DNA from: Massilia sp. PDC64 | Lineage (GTDB): Bacteria > Pseudomonadota > Gammaproteobacteria > Burkholderiales > Burkholderiaceae_D | NCBI RefSeq assembly: GCF_900101265.1 | Contig: NZ_FMZS01000012.1 | Coordinates: forward strand, 62,001-126,000 | Length of the DNA stretch: 64,000 nt | Direction: 5' to 3' | Part shown: positions 44,460 to 52,686 of the stretch, piece by piece | Position numbering within the stretch: position 1 is the first letter of the stretch | Layout of the letters: every line of letters begins with the position of its first letter | The notes under the pieces: generated by a model | The model's input: the letters and a program-made list of their open reading frames with translations, nothing else | What the model was told of the DNA's origin: nothing | Databases searched by the model: none | Position numbers and translations under genes: made by a program

Positions 44460-45724
44460 AGGCAAAAACAGGCTCCGGCGGCGCGCGCAACGGCCGCGCA
44501 GGCGTCTATGCTACCAGCTTGTCCGGCACCCGAGGCCAGCGCGGCGGGCAGCATGCGTGCGCCGCCGTCGAGGTCGGCCCGCAACTTCGCCGGCGTCGTC
44601 GCGGGACGCAGTTCCAGCACGAGCGCCGCGAGCCCCGCCACGTGGGCCGACGCGTACGACGAGCCGGACACCAGCCCGAAGCGCGCCCCCGGCAGCGCCG
44701 TGGGCACGTCCGTCCCCGGCGCGCGCAGCGATCCGGGCGGCGGCGCGCGCTGCGTGTCGGACGCCACCGCGATCACGCCGGGATGCGACGCGGGAAAGCC
44801 GCCGTCGGGCTGCGTCGGATCGGCCGCGCCGACGAGCGTCACGCCCCGCGCGAGGGCCGCGTCCAGCAGCGCTTCCAGCAGCCGGTCGCGCGGACCGCCG
44901 AGGCTCATGTTGATGACGCGCGCATCGCTCATCAGCGCAAAATTGATCGCCTTGCCCAGCGTGAAGCTGTTGCAGCGGGCGGGCGGCCCGGCCGTTTCCC
45001 AGCACGCGCGCAGCGCGAGCAGTTTGGCACCCGGTGCGATGCCCGCGATGCCCACGCCATTGCCTTCGCGCGCGGCGATGATGCCGGCGACGGCCGTGCC
45101 GTGCGCTTCCGCGCCGTCCGGATACGCGTCGACGAAGTTGCGCCGCAGTTTGATCTGGCCGTCGAGGTCCGGGTGGGTGGCGTCGACGCCGCTGTCGATG
45201 ACGGCCACCGTCACGCCGCGTCCCGTGCCGGCGCGGTGCAGCGCGGGGAGCTGCCATGCGTGCGCGGCCGGCTGCACGGGCAGCAGCGGGTCGCCTTCGG
45301 CCAAGCCGTGGTATTCCTGGATGGCCTGGGCCCACGCGACGCGCGGGTCGTGTGCGAGCGTGTCGAGCAGGCGGTCGACGGGGTCCGTCCCCGTGTCCTC
45401 CATCAGGAAGCAGTCGATGCCGATGGCGGGCATGGGCCAGTCGTCGACGACGCGCAGGCCGTACGCGGCGGCCAGGTCGCGCGCGACGCGGCGGCGCGCG
45501 GCGCGGGTGCCGTCCTCCGTGTAGCCGCCGCCGTAGGCGCCGTCGGGGCGGAAGTGCGGCGACGGCATGCGCAGCATCACGAGCACCTGCCGTGTCGCGG
45601 GCGCCGGCGTCGAGACCGGGTGCGTGGCCGCCTGCGCGTCCGCGCTCGCGCGCGGGACCACGCACCCGAGCGCGATCAGTGCCGCACACAGGGCGAGCAG
45701 GCGGGCGAACAGGTGCGTCTTCAC
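44408..45724 (-). CDS. Secreted S8 (subtilisin-like) serine protease
   Basis: 438 residues. A signal sequence (about 1-28) is followed by a propeptide-like domain (about 45-140; RRVARDLAAAYGLRVVDDWPM, DPVDRLLDTLAHDPRVAWAQ) and the S8 catalytic domain. The triad is D177 (VAVIDSGVD), H208 (EAHGTAVAG) and S356 (SGSSYASAHVAG). The oxyanion-hole region, normally AAGN, reads VGAADPT, so the Asn is replaced. The GTG start overlaps the anti-sigma stop (GTGA). It is probably exported to the periplasm or cell surface. Confidence 0.9.
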   Translation of the reverse strand: MKTHLFARLLALCAALIALGCVVPRASADAQAATHPVSTPAPATRQVLVMLRMPSPHFRPDGAYGGGYTEDGTRAARRRVARDLAAAYGLRVVDDWPMPAIGIDCFLMEDTGTDPVDRLLDTLAHDPRVAWAQAIQEYHGLAEGDPLLPVQPAAHAWQLPALHRAGTGRGVTVAVIDSGVDATHPDLDGQIKLRRNFVDAYPDGAEAHGTAVAGIIAAREGNGVGIAGIAPGAKLLALRACWETAGPPARCNSFTLGKAINFALMSDARVINMSLGGPRDRLLEALLDAALARGVTLVGAADPTQPDGGFPASHPGVIAVASDTQRAPPPGSLRAPGTDVPTALPGARFGLVSGSSYASAHVAGLAALVLELRPATTPAKLRADLDGGARMLPAALASGAGQAGSIDACAAVARAAGACFCLCPSTATTASLPSPRPR

Positions 45725-46353
45725 GGCTGCTTGTCCACGACGAGCGGTTCGGCCAGGGTCACGGCCGGCTCCGCGCGCAGCCGGGCCAGCACCGGGTCGA
45801 GCCGGCCGTCCGCGCCGACCAGCCACGCATCCGTGACGGTGGGCCCGCCGACGATGCGCGCACCGCTGGCGCGCACGATGCGGCGCAGTTCCGCTTCCGG
45901 CGTGTCGGGCCGGAAGGTCACGACGACGCGCGCCATGCCGTTCGCGCCGGCCGCACCGAGGACGCGGTAGCTGTCGGGCTGCCCGGACGGGCGCGCCAGC
46001 AGCGCACCCAGCACGGCGATCGCGCAGAACTGCAAGGCGACGGCCGCGCGCAGCCAGGTGCCGTCGTTGGCGGCCATGCGGTTGCGCCAGCGTTGCAGCA
46101 TTCCTGACTTTTCCTGCGCCGGTGCGGCGTCCAGTTGCGGCATCAGCCTGGCGAACGCGCGGTCCGGATCGACGTCGAGGTCCGGACCCGGCCCCGCGGC
46201 ATGCACCGTGCGCAGCAGGGCGAGGTCGGCGCGGCAGTGGGCGCAGGTTTCCACGTGGGCCTGCACGCGTTCCCGTTCGGCGCCGGCGAGGGTGCCGTTG
46301 GCGAGCCAGGGCAGGGCGTCCTGCGCTTCCAGGTGGTCGGTATGCGGGTTCAT
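45721..46353 (-). CDS. Anti-sigma factor with propeptide-like periplasmic domain
   Basis: 210 residues. The N-terminal cytoplasmic zinc-finger anti-sigma domain has H33, C37 and C40 in QAHVETCAHC. One membrane helix spans about 101-120. The periplasmic part (about 140-208; VVVTFRPDTPEAELRRIV, then DPVLARLRAEPAVTLAEP) resembles the beta-alpha-beta propeptide (inhibitor I9-like) domain of subtilases. It is coupled by ATGA to the sigma gene and by GTGA to the subtilase gene. It likely holds the ECF sigma factor until a periplasmic event involving the protease (inference). Confidence 0.82.
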   Translation of the reverse strand: MNPHTDHLEAQDALPWLANGTLAGAERERVQAHVETCAHCRADLALLRTVHAAGPGPDLDVDPDRAFARLMPQLDAAPAQEKSGMLQRWRNRMAANDGTWLRAAVALQFCAIAVLGALLARPSGQPDSYRVLGAAGANGMARVVVTFRPDTPEAELRRIVRASGARIVGGPTVTDAWLVGADGRLDPVLARLRAEPAVTLAEPLVVDKQP

Positions 46354-46919
46354 GGCCGGACCTCCAGCTGGTCTTCCAGCAGCGTTGCCAGGCGGCGGCG
46401 CGCGTGGAACAGGCGCGTTTTGACGGTGTTGACGGGACATTCCATGATTTCTGCGATTTCTGCGTAGCCCATGTCGTGATAGAAGGTCAGCTGGAACGCG
46501 GCCCGCTGCGCCAGCGGCAACGTGGCGAGGGCGGCGTCGACGGCATGCGCGAGGCGTTGCTGCTCGAAGCGCCAGTCGGGCCGGCCCGCGTCGTCCGCGG
46601 CGCACTCGTCGGCCGGGGCGTCCAGCGGCTCGTCGAGGGCGTGCAGGGCCTTGCAGGCCTTGCGGTAAGCGATCGCGAACACCCAGGTCGACACCTTGCA
46701 GCTGCCGTCGAACGTGGCGGCCTTCTGCCAGACGACGAGCAGGGTGTCGTTGACGATTTCCTCGATCAACGGCACGCTGCGCGTCATCCGTTGCAGGAAG
46801 CGCGCCAGGCGCGGAAAATACACGCGGTACAGCATCTCGAAGGCGCGCCGGTCCCCGGCCGCGACCCGACCCACCAGGCTGGCCTCGTTCTCGGCCGCTC
46901 CTTCAATGTTTCCGTTCAC
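46350..46919 (-). CDS. ECF RNA polymerase sigma factor
   Basis: 189 residues. Region 2 (about 20-90; FEMLYRVYFPRLARFLQRMT, LIEEIVNDTLLVVWQKA, VSTWVFAIAYRKACKAL) and region 4 (about 135-185; LPLAQRAAFQLTFYHDMGYAEIAEIMECPVNTVKTRLFHARRRL, given as separate helices) are both present, so it is a normal extracytoplasmic-function sigma factor. The GTG at 46919 is chosen; a TTG 16 codons upstream is also in frame. It heads the operon sigma, anti-sigma, subtilase, outer-membrane protein. Confidence 0.9.
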   Translation of the reverse strand: MNGNIEGAAENEASLVGRVAAGDRRAFEMLYRVYFPRLARFLQRMTRSVPLIEEIVNDTLLVVWQKAATFDGSCKVSTWVFAIAYRKACKALHALDEPLDAPADECAADDAGRPDWRFEQQRLAHAVDAALATLPLAQRAAFQLTFYHDMGYAEIAEIMECPVNTVKTRLFHARRRLATLLEDQLEVRP

Positions 46920-47102
46920 GCATGCGCTCTCTGCTGTTTTGCGGTGAATACCCGCCGGCCGCGCCAAGGTTCATGCGTTTCGCAAATATTTTTTGCCGCA
47001 CGTGATTTTTACATGGATCGGTGGCGCGGGGGCCGCGCGAATCGTGTTGCCGGGATGCGCCGGGCATGTCACGATGTCGTCATGCTAATTAATACTTGCC
47101 CC

Positions 47103-47522
47103 ATGAAACGACTTGCCATTCCCTTCCTCGCCGCCGCCCTCGCATTCTCGGGCGCCGTTCACGCCCAGTCGAAGCTGGAGCCCCGTCCGCTCGGCTACAA
47201 GAGAGTCGCCGACGCGCTGGCCGCGCTGCAAAAGAATCCGGACGCCAAGGTCTCCCACCCGGGCGGCTGGACCTTCTACGCCATCGAGAAGCCGGAGGTC
47301 GCCGTATGGTCGTTCGTGCCGCAGGGGCACGAAGCCTACCCGGCCGTCGTCCGCCGCCTGGTCCGCAAGACGGACGAGGGCACGTTCGTCGAGATGAAAG
47401 TGCTGTGCGAAGCGAAGCAGGACGCGTGCCGCCGGCTGGCCGTGCACTTCCAGCAGATGACGGAACAAATGCAGCAAAAACTGCAGGCGATGCAGGCGCA
47501 GAACACCCAGAAGGCGCAGTAA
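47103..47522 (+). CDS. Small secreted protein of unknown function
   Basis: 139 residues. A clear signal peptide (KRLAIPFLAAALAFSGAVHAQ, cleavage about 21) is followed by a compact domain with SHPGGWTFYAIEKPEVAVWSF, a pair of cysteines (VLCEAKQDACRRL) that could form a disulfide, and a Gln/Met-rich helical tail. I recognise no family. ATG 47103 begins the signal peptide. It diverges from the sigma-factor gene across 183 bases and is convergent with the LysR gene. Confidence 0.7.
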   Translation: MKRLAIPFLAAALAFSGAVHAQSKLEPRPLGYKRVADALAALQKNPDAKVSHPGGWTFYAIEKPEVAVWSFVPQGHEAYPAVVRRLVRKTDEGTFVEMKVLCEAKQDACRRLAVHFQQMTEQMQQKLQAMQAQNTQKAQ

Positions 47523-48461
47523 TTACCGGTTGACGACCAGCTTGGCTGCGGCCGTCACCTGGTCGCGCAGCCACTTGTGTTCCGGCGACTGGTGCACGCG
47601 CTGGTGCCATAGTTGATAAAAGCGCATCGGCGGGAACTTGATCGGCACCGTGAAGTTTTTCAGCGGCAGCGTCTTTTCGTAGAAGCGGATGAACTGGCGC
47701 CCCGTCGTCAGCACGAGGTCCGTCTGCGTGAGCATGTACGGGATCAGGCCGAAATAGGGCGATTCGACGGCCACCTTGCGGTGCAGGCCTTGCCGCTCGA
47801 GGAAGGCGTCGATCACGCCGTGGTAGCCGGGCAGCATCGCGGTCGGCGCGATGTGGGGCAAGGTGAGGTAGTCCTCGACCGTCATCGCGTCGGACGCCGT
47901 GCGCTTGGCGTAGGCGCTGTCGGCACGCATCGTGCAGATGATCGGGTCTTCGAACAGTTTCGAGATGTGCAGGTGCGACGGCGGCTCGTCCCAGTTGGCG
48001 ATGACGAGGTCCATCTCGCCGTCCGACAGCATGCGCAGGTAGTCCGTGCCCGGGCCCAGGTGGTGGATCGTCACGCGGCTGTTCGGCGCCCCGCGCCGGA
48101 TCGACGCGACGACGCCCGGCAGGAACTGCGTGTCGAGGTAGTCGGGGGCGGCGATGTGGAACGTGCGGTCCGCCTGTTCCGGCACGAACGGCGTCTTGCG
48201 GACGAACAGGCTCTCCGTCTCGTCGAGGATGCGCTTGGCCGGCTTGAGCAGGCTTTCGCCGTGCTGGGTCGGCACCATGCCGCGCGCGCCGCGTACGAGC
48301 AGCGGGTCGCCCGTCAGCTCGCGCAACTTGCGCAGCGAGGCGGAAATCGACGGTTGCGGCTGATTCAGCTTGAGGGCGACGCGGGAGACGTTCTTCTCGA
48401 CGAGCAGCAGGTAGAGGATGCGGATCAGGTGCAGGTCGAGGTGCTGGGGCAGGCTGGACAT
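47523..48461 (-). CDS. LysR-family regulator next to puuD
   Basis: 312 residues. The N-terminal helix-turn-helix (NVSRVALKLNQPQPSISASLRKLRELTGD) and the DPLLVRGARGMVPTQHG segment place it in the NodD/LeuO-like branch. The effector domain follows. It diverges from puuD and shares an AT-rich intergenic region with an imperfect palindrome, so it is the likely regulator of urate oxidation. The effector might be a purine breakdown product (inference). Confidence 0.9.
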   Translation of the reverse strand: MSSLPQHLDLHLIRILYLLLVEKNVSRVALKLNQPQPSISASLRKLRELTGDPLLVRGARGMVPTQHGESLLKPAKRILDETESLFVRKTPFVPEQADRTFHIAAPDYLDTQFLPGVVASIRRGAPNSRVTIHHLGPGTDYLRMLSDGEMDLVIANWDEPPSHLHISKLFEDPIICTMRADSAYAKRTASDAMTVEDYLTLPHIAPTAMLPGYHGVIDAFLERQGLHRKVAVESPYFGLIPYMLTQTDLVLTTGRQFIRFYEKTLPLKNFTVPIKFPPMRFYQLWHQRVHQSPEHKWLRDQVTAAAKLVVNR

Positions 48462-48510
48462 GGGGTAGTTTTTATAGGATTGTTATATATGTAGTCTGAT
48501 TTTAAATATA

Positions 48511-48541
48511 CGATATTTTTCATGTTCTAGAAAATATATCG
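48511..48541. promoter_or_regulatory. Imperfect palindrome in the LysR-puuD intergenic region
   Basis: CGATATTTTTC-ATGTTCTA-GAAAATATATCG is an imperfect inverted repeat within a very AT-rich stretch (48470-48540) between divergent genes. It fits a LysR-type box and lies about 40-70 bases before puuD. Role inferred from position. Confidence 0.5.
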
Positions 48542-48579
48542 ACGCCGGTGTCGCCTGCCGGTCACGCTGAGGAGCCTCG

Positions 48580-49782
48580 ATGGAATACCTGGTGCCGTAC
48601 GTACTCGAATGGATGAACATGCTGGTGCGCTGGCTGCACGTCATCACCGGCATCGCCTGGATCGGCGCGTCGTTCTACTTCGTCTGGCTGGACAATTCGC
48701 TGCGCCCGCCGGCCGCCGGGTCCGACCTCGCGAAGAAGGGCGTGGCGGGCGAGCTGTGGGCCGTGCACGGCGGCGGGTTCTACAACCCGCAGAAATACCT
48801 CGTCGCGCCGGCCGAGCTGCCGGCGGAACTGCACTGGTTCAAATGGGAAGCGTATTCGACGTGGCTGTCGGGCTTCGCGCTGCTCGTCATCGTGTACTGG
48901 CTGAATGCCCAGGCGATGATGGTCGACCGCAGCGTGGCCGACCTCTCGAGCTGGCAGGCCATCGGCCTCGGGCTCGGGAGCCTCGTCGCCGGCTGGATCG
49001 TGTACGACCTGCTGTGCCGCTCGAAACTGGGCAAGCACGACCTCGCGTTCGGCGCGGTGATCTTCGCGCTGCTGGTCGGCGCGGCCTGGGTGCTCACGCA
49101 CTTCCTCAGCGGCCGCGCGGCTTACATCCACGTGGGCGCGATGATCGGCACGATCATGGTCGCGAACGTGGCGATGGTGATCATTCCCGGCCAGCGCAAA
49201 ATGGTGGAGGCGATGCGCGCGGGGCAGAAGCCGGATCCCGTCTACGGCATCCGCGGCAAGCAGCGCAGCGTCCACAACAACTATTTCACGTTGCCGGTGC
49301 TGTTCATCATGATCAGCAACCACTTCGCGATGACCTACCGCCACCCGCATGCGTGGGCCGTGCTGGGCACGATCATGGCGGCCGGCGTCTTCATCCGCCA
49401 CTTCTTCAACCTGCGCCACAAGGGCCGCGTGGAGTGGGTGTATCCGGCCATCGGCGTGGCGCTGCTGCTGGGGCTTGCCGTGGTGCTGGCGCCGCCGCGG
49501 CCGGATGTGTCGAAAGAGACGGTGCCGTTCGCGCGGGTGGAGACGATCCTGCGCCAGCGCTGCGTGTCGTGCCACGCGGCGCATCCGACGCAGCCCGGGT
49601 TCGCGAGCGCACCGGCCGGCGTGATGCTGGACGACGCGCACGGCATCGCGCAGAACGCGCCCCGCATCTATCAGCAGGCCGTGCAGCTCAAGGCGATGCC
49701 GCTGGCGAACATGACCGGGATGACGGAGGCGGAAAGGGCGGAGGTGGGGAAGTGGTTCGAGGCCGGAGCCAAAACGGATTGA
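48580..49782 (+). CDS. puuD: Urate hydroxylase PuuD (membrane-bound, cytochrome c tail)
   Basis: 400 residues. About eight or nine membrane helices (1-305) with WLHVITGIAWIGASFYFVWLD and HNNYFTLPVLFIMISNHF are followed by a periplasmic c-type cytochrome domain with haem motif CVSCH at about 328-332 and a Met ligand candidate in LKAMPLANMTGM. PuuD oxidises urate to 5-hydroxyisourate and passes electrons to the cytochrome chain. No hydroxyisourate hydrolase, OHCU decarboxylase or allantoinase is in the window, so the rest of the pathway must be elsewhere. Confidence 0.95.
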   Translation: MEYLVPYVLEWMNMLVRWLHVITGIAWIGASFYFVWLDNSLRPPAAGSDLAKKGVAGELWAVHGGGFYNPQKYLVAPAELPAELHWFKWEAYSTWLSGFALLVIVYWLNAQAMMVDRSVADLSSWQAIGLGLGSLVAGWIVYDLLCRSKLGKHDLAFGAVIFALLVGAAWVLTHFLSGRAAYIHVGAMIGTIMVANVAMVIIPGQRKMVEAMRAGQKPDPVYGIRGKQRSVHNNYFTLPVLFIMISNHFAMTYRHPHAWAVLGTIMAAGVFIRHFFNLRHKGRVEWVYPAIGVALLLGLAVVLAPPRPDVSKETVPFARVETILRQRCVSCHAAHPTQPGFASAPAGVMLDDAHGIAQNAPRIYQQAVQLKAMPLANMTGMTEAERAEVGKWFEAGAKTD

Positions 49783-49802
49783 TTTGAACGCGACATAAGA
49801 TA

Positions 49803-49890
49803 CGTCGTCCCCGCGGAGGCGGGGACCCAAGGTTTCATGCGTTACCGAAGCGCGAGCAAAATTGGGTTCCCGCCTGCGCGGGAACGACGG
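49803..49890. repeat. REP-like paired-hairpin element, copy B
   Basis: Second copy of the element at 41114-41200: CGTCGTCCCCGCGGAGGCGGGGACCCAA then a spacer with GCATGCGTT and GCGAGCAA, then TTCCCGC-CTGC-GCGGGAA and CGACG. Both hairpins are kept although several stem bases differ in compensating fashion between copies. It lies between the convergent ends of puuD and the S9 peptidase. Confidence 0.7.
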
Positions 49891-49913
49891 TGTTTATACG
49901 TAAGCGTTTTTTG

Positions 49914-52277
49914 TTACTTAAGCGTCCGCTCGAACAGCTGATAAATCCGCCGGTACTCGTCATACCACGCCTCCGGCTGCACGAAGGAATGCCGCTCGAG
50001 CGGATACGGCGCCAGCTCCCAGTGGTCCTTCTTCAGCTCGATCAGCCGCTCCGCCATGCGCACGGAGTCCTGGAAGAACACGTTATCGTCGATCATGCCG
50101 TGCGCGATCAGGAGGTGGCCCTTCAGGTTCTGCGCGTACTCGATCGGCGACGACGTTTTATAGGCGTCCGGGTCGAGGTCCGGCGTGTTCAGGATGTTGG
50201 CCGTGTACTCGTGGTTGTACGTGGTCCAGTCGGTCACGGGACGCAGCGCGGCGCCGGCCTTGAAGACGTCCGGGGCGCGCAGCATGCCCATCAGGGTCAT
50301 GAAGCCGCCGTAGCTGCCGCCGTAGATGCCCACGCGGGATGCGTCGCCCTGCTGGTTCGCGATCATCCAGTTCACGCCGTCCAGGTAATCGTCCAGTTCC
50401 GGATGGCCCATCTGGCGGTAGATCGCCGTGCGCCATTTGACGCCATAGCCTTTCGACGCACGGTAGTCCATGTCGAGGACGACGTAGCCGTTCTGCACGA
50501 GCAGGTTGTGGAACATCTGCTCGCGGAAGTACGGCGTGTAGCGTTGCGTGACGTTCTGCAGGTAGCCCGCGCCGTGCACGAACATCACCACTGGATATTT
50601 TTTACCCGGCTCGAGCTGCGCGGGGCGGTACAGTTTGGCCCAGATCGGGTCGGCGCCGTGCGTCGACGGGATCGTCACGAACTGCGGCTGGATCCATTCG
50701 CGCGCCTTGAATTCCGGCGTGCGCGTGTCCGTCAGCCTGACGGCCTCGCCGCCGTGCGACGGCACCGTCGCGAGCTGCGCCGGCAGGTACGGGCCGGAGT
50801 AGTGCACGAGCAGCTTGCCCTGGTCCGGCGACAGGCGGAAGTCCTGCACGCCCGCGAGGCTGCTCACTTCGCGCGTGGCGCCGTTCGCTGCATCGACGGC
50901 GCAGACTTCGTACGTGTGCGGGGCCTTGCGGTTGCACAGCAGCCAGGCCGTGCGGCCGTCCGCGGACCACGCGACGTCGCCCGCTTCCCAACGCCCTTGC
51001 GTGAGCGCGCGCGTACGGCCGGCCGCGTCGCGCACGTACAGGTGGGAATAGCCGCTTTCCTCGGACAGGTACCACAGCGTGGAGCCGTCCGGCAGCCAGC
51101 CGAATTCGTTGTTGTCGTAGTTGACCCAGGCCTCGTCCGTCAGGCGGTGCACGGGGAGGAGTGTCGCGCGCGGCAGGTCGACGGTGGCGATCCAGCGGTC
51201 CTTGTTGTCGACGGACCGGAACATGACGGCCACGTTGGCGCCGTTCTGGCTCCACGTGATCGCCTCGCCGTCGAAGCCGATCATCACCGGGCGGTTGCCC
51301 TTCAGCGGATCGAGCTTGTGCTCCGCGCGCTGTTTGGCCAGCGGGTCGACCGCGATGCCGGGCAGGGCGTCCAGCGCCAGGTCCTTCACGTCGCGCGTCG
51401 CCAGGTTCACGAGTTTCAGGCCGTGGCCGGCGGGGCTGTTGCGGCCCACGCGCGTGCGCTCTTCCGAGAATTCCTCGTAGCCGCTTTCCGTCACGTAGCG
51501 GGGCATCTTGCCCGCGCGGCCCTTGTCCGCGTTCTTCGGTCCCGTGACGACGAGCAGCCAGCGGCCGTCCGGCGACAGGGCGCTGTTCAGGATCGCGACC
51601 TTGTCGCCCAGGTAGATGGGGGAGGGCGCGCGGGTCGGGTCGGCGCGTCGCAGTTCTTCCGCATGCGCGCGGGTCGCGTCGCGCTCGTCCTTCTGGCGCT
51701 TGAGGATCGTCGACAGGCGCAGCTGCATGTCGCGGAGAGGGTCGGCTTCCGTCACGTTCGGATCCTTGGCGGCGCGCGGCAGGGCGACGGGGCCCGCCAC
51801 GCGTTCGTTGCGGTCCCACGCGAACCAGTCGTCGCCGACGCGGTACTGCACGCCGCGCTCGTCGGCCGTGTACTGGACGGCCTGGATCGTCACGCCGGCA
51901 CCGCGCGTGATCTGCACGAGGGCGCCCGACTTGAGGTCGCGCTCGAAGAGGTCGCCGTTGCGCACGACGACGGCGCGGGTGCGGGCGCGGTTGTACAGCA
52001 TCTCCGGGCTGTCCAGCTTCGCCTGTTCGGCGTCCGCGACCTGCGCCGCCGTGCCGGCCTTCGTCGCGTTCACGCGATACGTGTCGCGCAGCGGCGAGCC
52101 GGCGCGCTTCTGTTGATAGATGACCTGCTTGCCGTCCCAGTTCCACCACGCCGCTTCCACGGGAGGACCGATCCAGTCGGGGTTGGCCATGGCCTGGTCG
52201 AGGGTCACGGGTGTCGAGGCGGCGGCGGGTAGCGCCAGCAGCGCGGCGAGAATGGGGAGGGCGGGAAGTCGCATCAT
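49914..52277 (-). CDS. S9 family peptidase (dipeptidyl-peptidase IV-like)
   Basis: 787 residues. A signal peptide (about 1-20) leads to an eight-bladed DPP-IV-like N-terminal propeller (to about 520) and an alpha/beta-hydrolase catalytic domain. The nucleophile Ser is in GIYGGSYGGFMTLMG, the Asp/His acid-base in HGMIDDNVFFQDS and PYPLERHSF. It would cleave dipeptides from peptide N-termini in the periplasm. It is convergent with puuD across the REP-like element and stands alone. Confidence 0.92.
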   Translation of the reverse strand: MMRLPALPILAALLALPAAASTPVTLDQAMANPDWIGPPVEAAWWNWDGKQVIYQQKRAGSPLRDTYRVNATKAGTAAQVADAEQAKLDSPEMLYNRARTRAVVVRNGDLFERDLKSGALVQITRGAGVTIQAVQYTADERGVQYRVGDDWFAWDRNERVAGPVALPRAAKDPNVTEADPLRDMQLRLSTILKRQKDERDATRAHAEELRRADPTRAPSPIYLGDKVAILNSALSPDGRWLLVVTGPKNADKGRAGKMPRYVTESGYEEFSEERTRVGRNSPAGHGLKLVNLATRDVKDLALDALPGIAVDPLAKQRAEHKLDPLKGNRPVMIGFDGEAITWSQNGANVAVMFRSVDNKDRWIATVDLPRATLLPVHRLTDEAWVNYDNNEFGWLPDGSTLWYLSEESGYSHLYVRDAAGRTRALTQGRWEAGDVAWSADGRTAWLLCNRKAPHTYEVCAVDAANGATREVSSLAGVQDFRLSPDQGKLLVHYSGPYLPAQLATVPSHGGEAVRLTDTRTPEFKAREWIQPQFVTIPSTHGADPIWAKLYRPAQLEPGKKYPVVMFVHGAGYLQNVTQRYTPYFREQMFHNLLVQNGYVVLDMDYRASKGYGVKWRTAIYRQMGHPELDDYLDGVNWMIANQQGDASRVGIYGGSYGGFMTLMGMLRAPDVFKAGAALRPVTDWTTYNHEYTANILNTPDLDPDAYKTSSPIEYAQNLKGHLLIAHGMIDDNVFFQDSVRMAERLIELKKDHWELAPYPLERHSFVQPEAWYDEYRRIYQLFERTLK

Positions 52278-52433
52278 CAGTCGGGTGGATAAATGAAGAA
52301 CAAGAATGCTTTCTTGGTGAGAAATTGCAAAAAAGCATTCTAGCTCAGCCGACTATGGTGCTGGGCGGATTCGCTACGGGGGAGTGGCGCGCGTGCGTAA
52401 GTACGGTAGCGTACATAGCCGATATTGCAGCGC

Positions 52434-52465
52434 ACAAAAAACAACGCCCGGCCAATGCCGGGCGT
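52434..52465 (-). terminator. Intrinsic terminator after the two tiny genes
   Basis: On the minus strand a perfect 9-base stem ACGCCCGGC/GCCGGGCGT with loop ATTG (52465-52444) is followed by TTGTTTTTTG. It lies 30 bases downstream of the stop of the 56-residue gene and is the cleanest terminator in the window. Confidence 0.9.
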
Positions 52466-52495
52466 GTGGAGACGATGGTGTTACAGCCGGATGCT

Positions 52496-52666
52496 TCAGG
52501 CAGCTGCCTTCGGCTTCGCGTAGTCGCCCATCCACAGTTCGGTCGGCTCTTGCGCCAGCCACAGTTCGGACGGGGCGGTGAGCGACGGGTTGCGCACGAA
52601 CATCACGATGCGGGTGACGACGGCGGCTGCGGCGATGGCGACGGTGACGTATTCGATCGGGGTCAT
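52496..52666 (-). CDS. Tiny membrane protein (56 residues), unknown
   Basis: 56 residues: one membrane helix (about 5-24, VTVAIAAAAVVTRIVMFV), then a soluble tail with SELWLAQEPTELWMGDY, a Trp/Leu/Glu repeat of the form ELW-x(3-7)-ELW. I recognise no family. AAGGAT lies eight bases upstream of the ATG, and a strong terminator follows the stop. It lies 20 bases after an 85-residue gene in the same direction. Confidence 0.6.
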   Translation of the reverse strand: MTPIEYVTVAIAAAAVVTRIVMFVRNPSLTAPSELWLAQEPTELWMGDYAKPKAAA

Positions 52667-52686
52667 GTTCTTTATCCTTGGCTTGA

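Noticed and set aside
46920..46967. Longer sigma-factor start at a TTG
   Set aside because: The extra residues add no part of sigma region 2 and a GTG lies right before the conserved part; kept only as an alternative.
52374..52562. Possible 62-residue minus-strand gene
   Set aside because: It overlaps the strong terminator and the end of the 56-residue gene and has no recognisable features.
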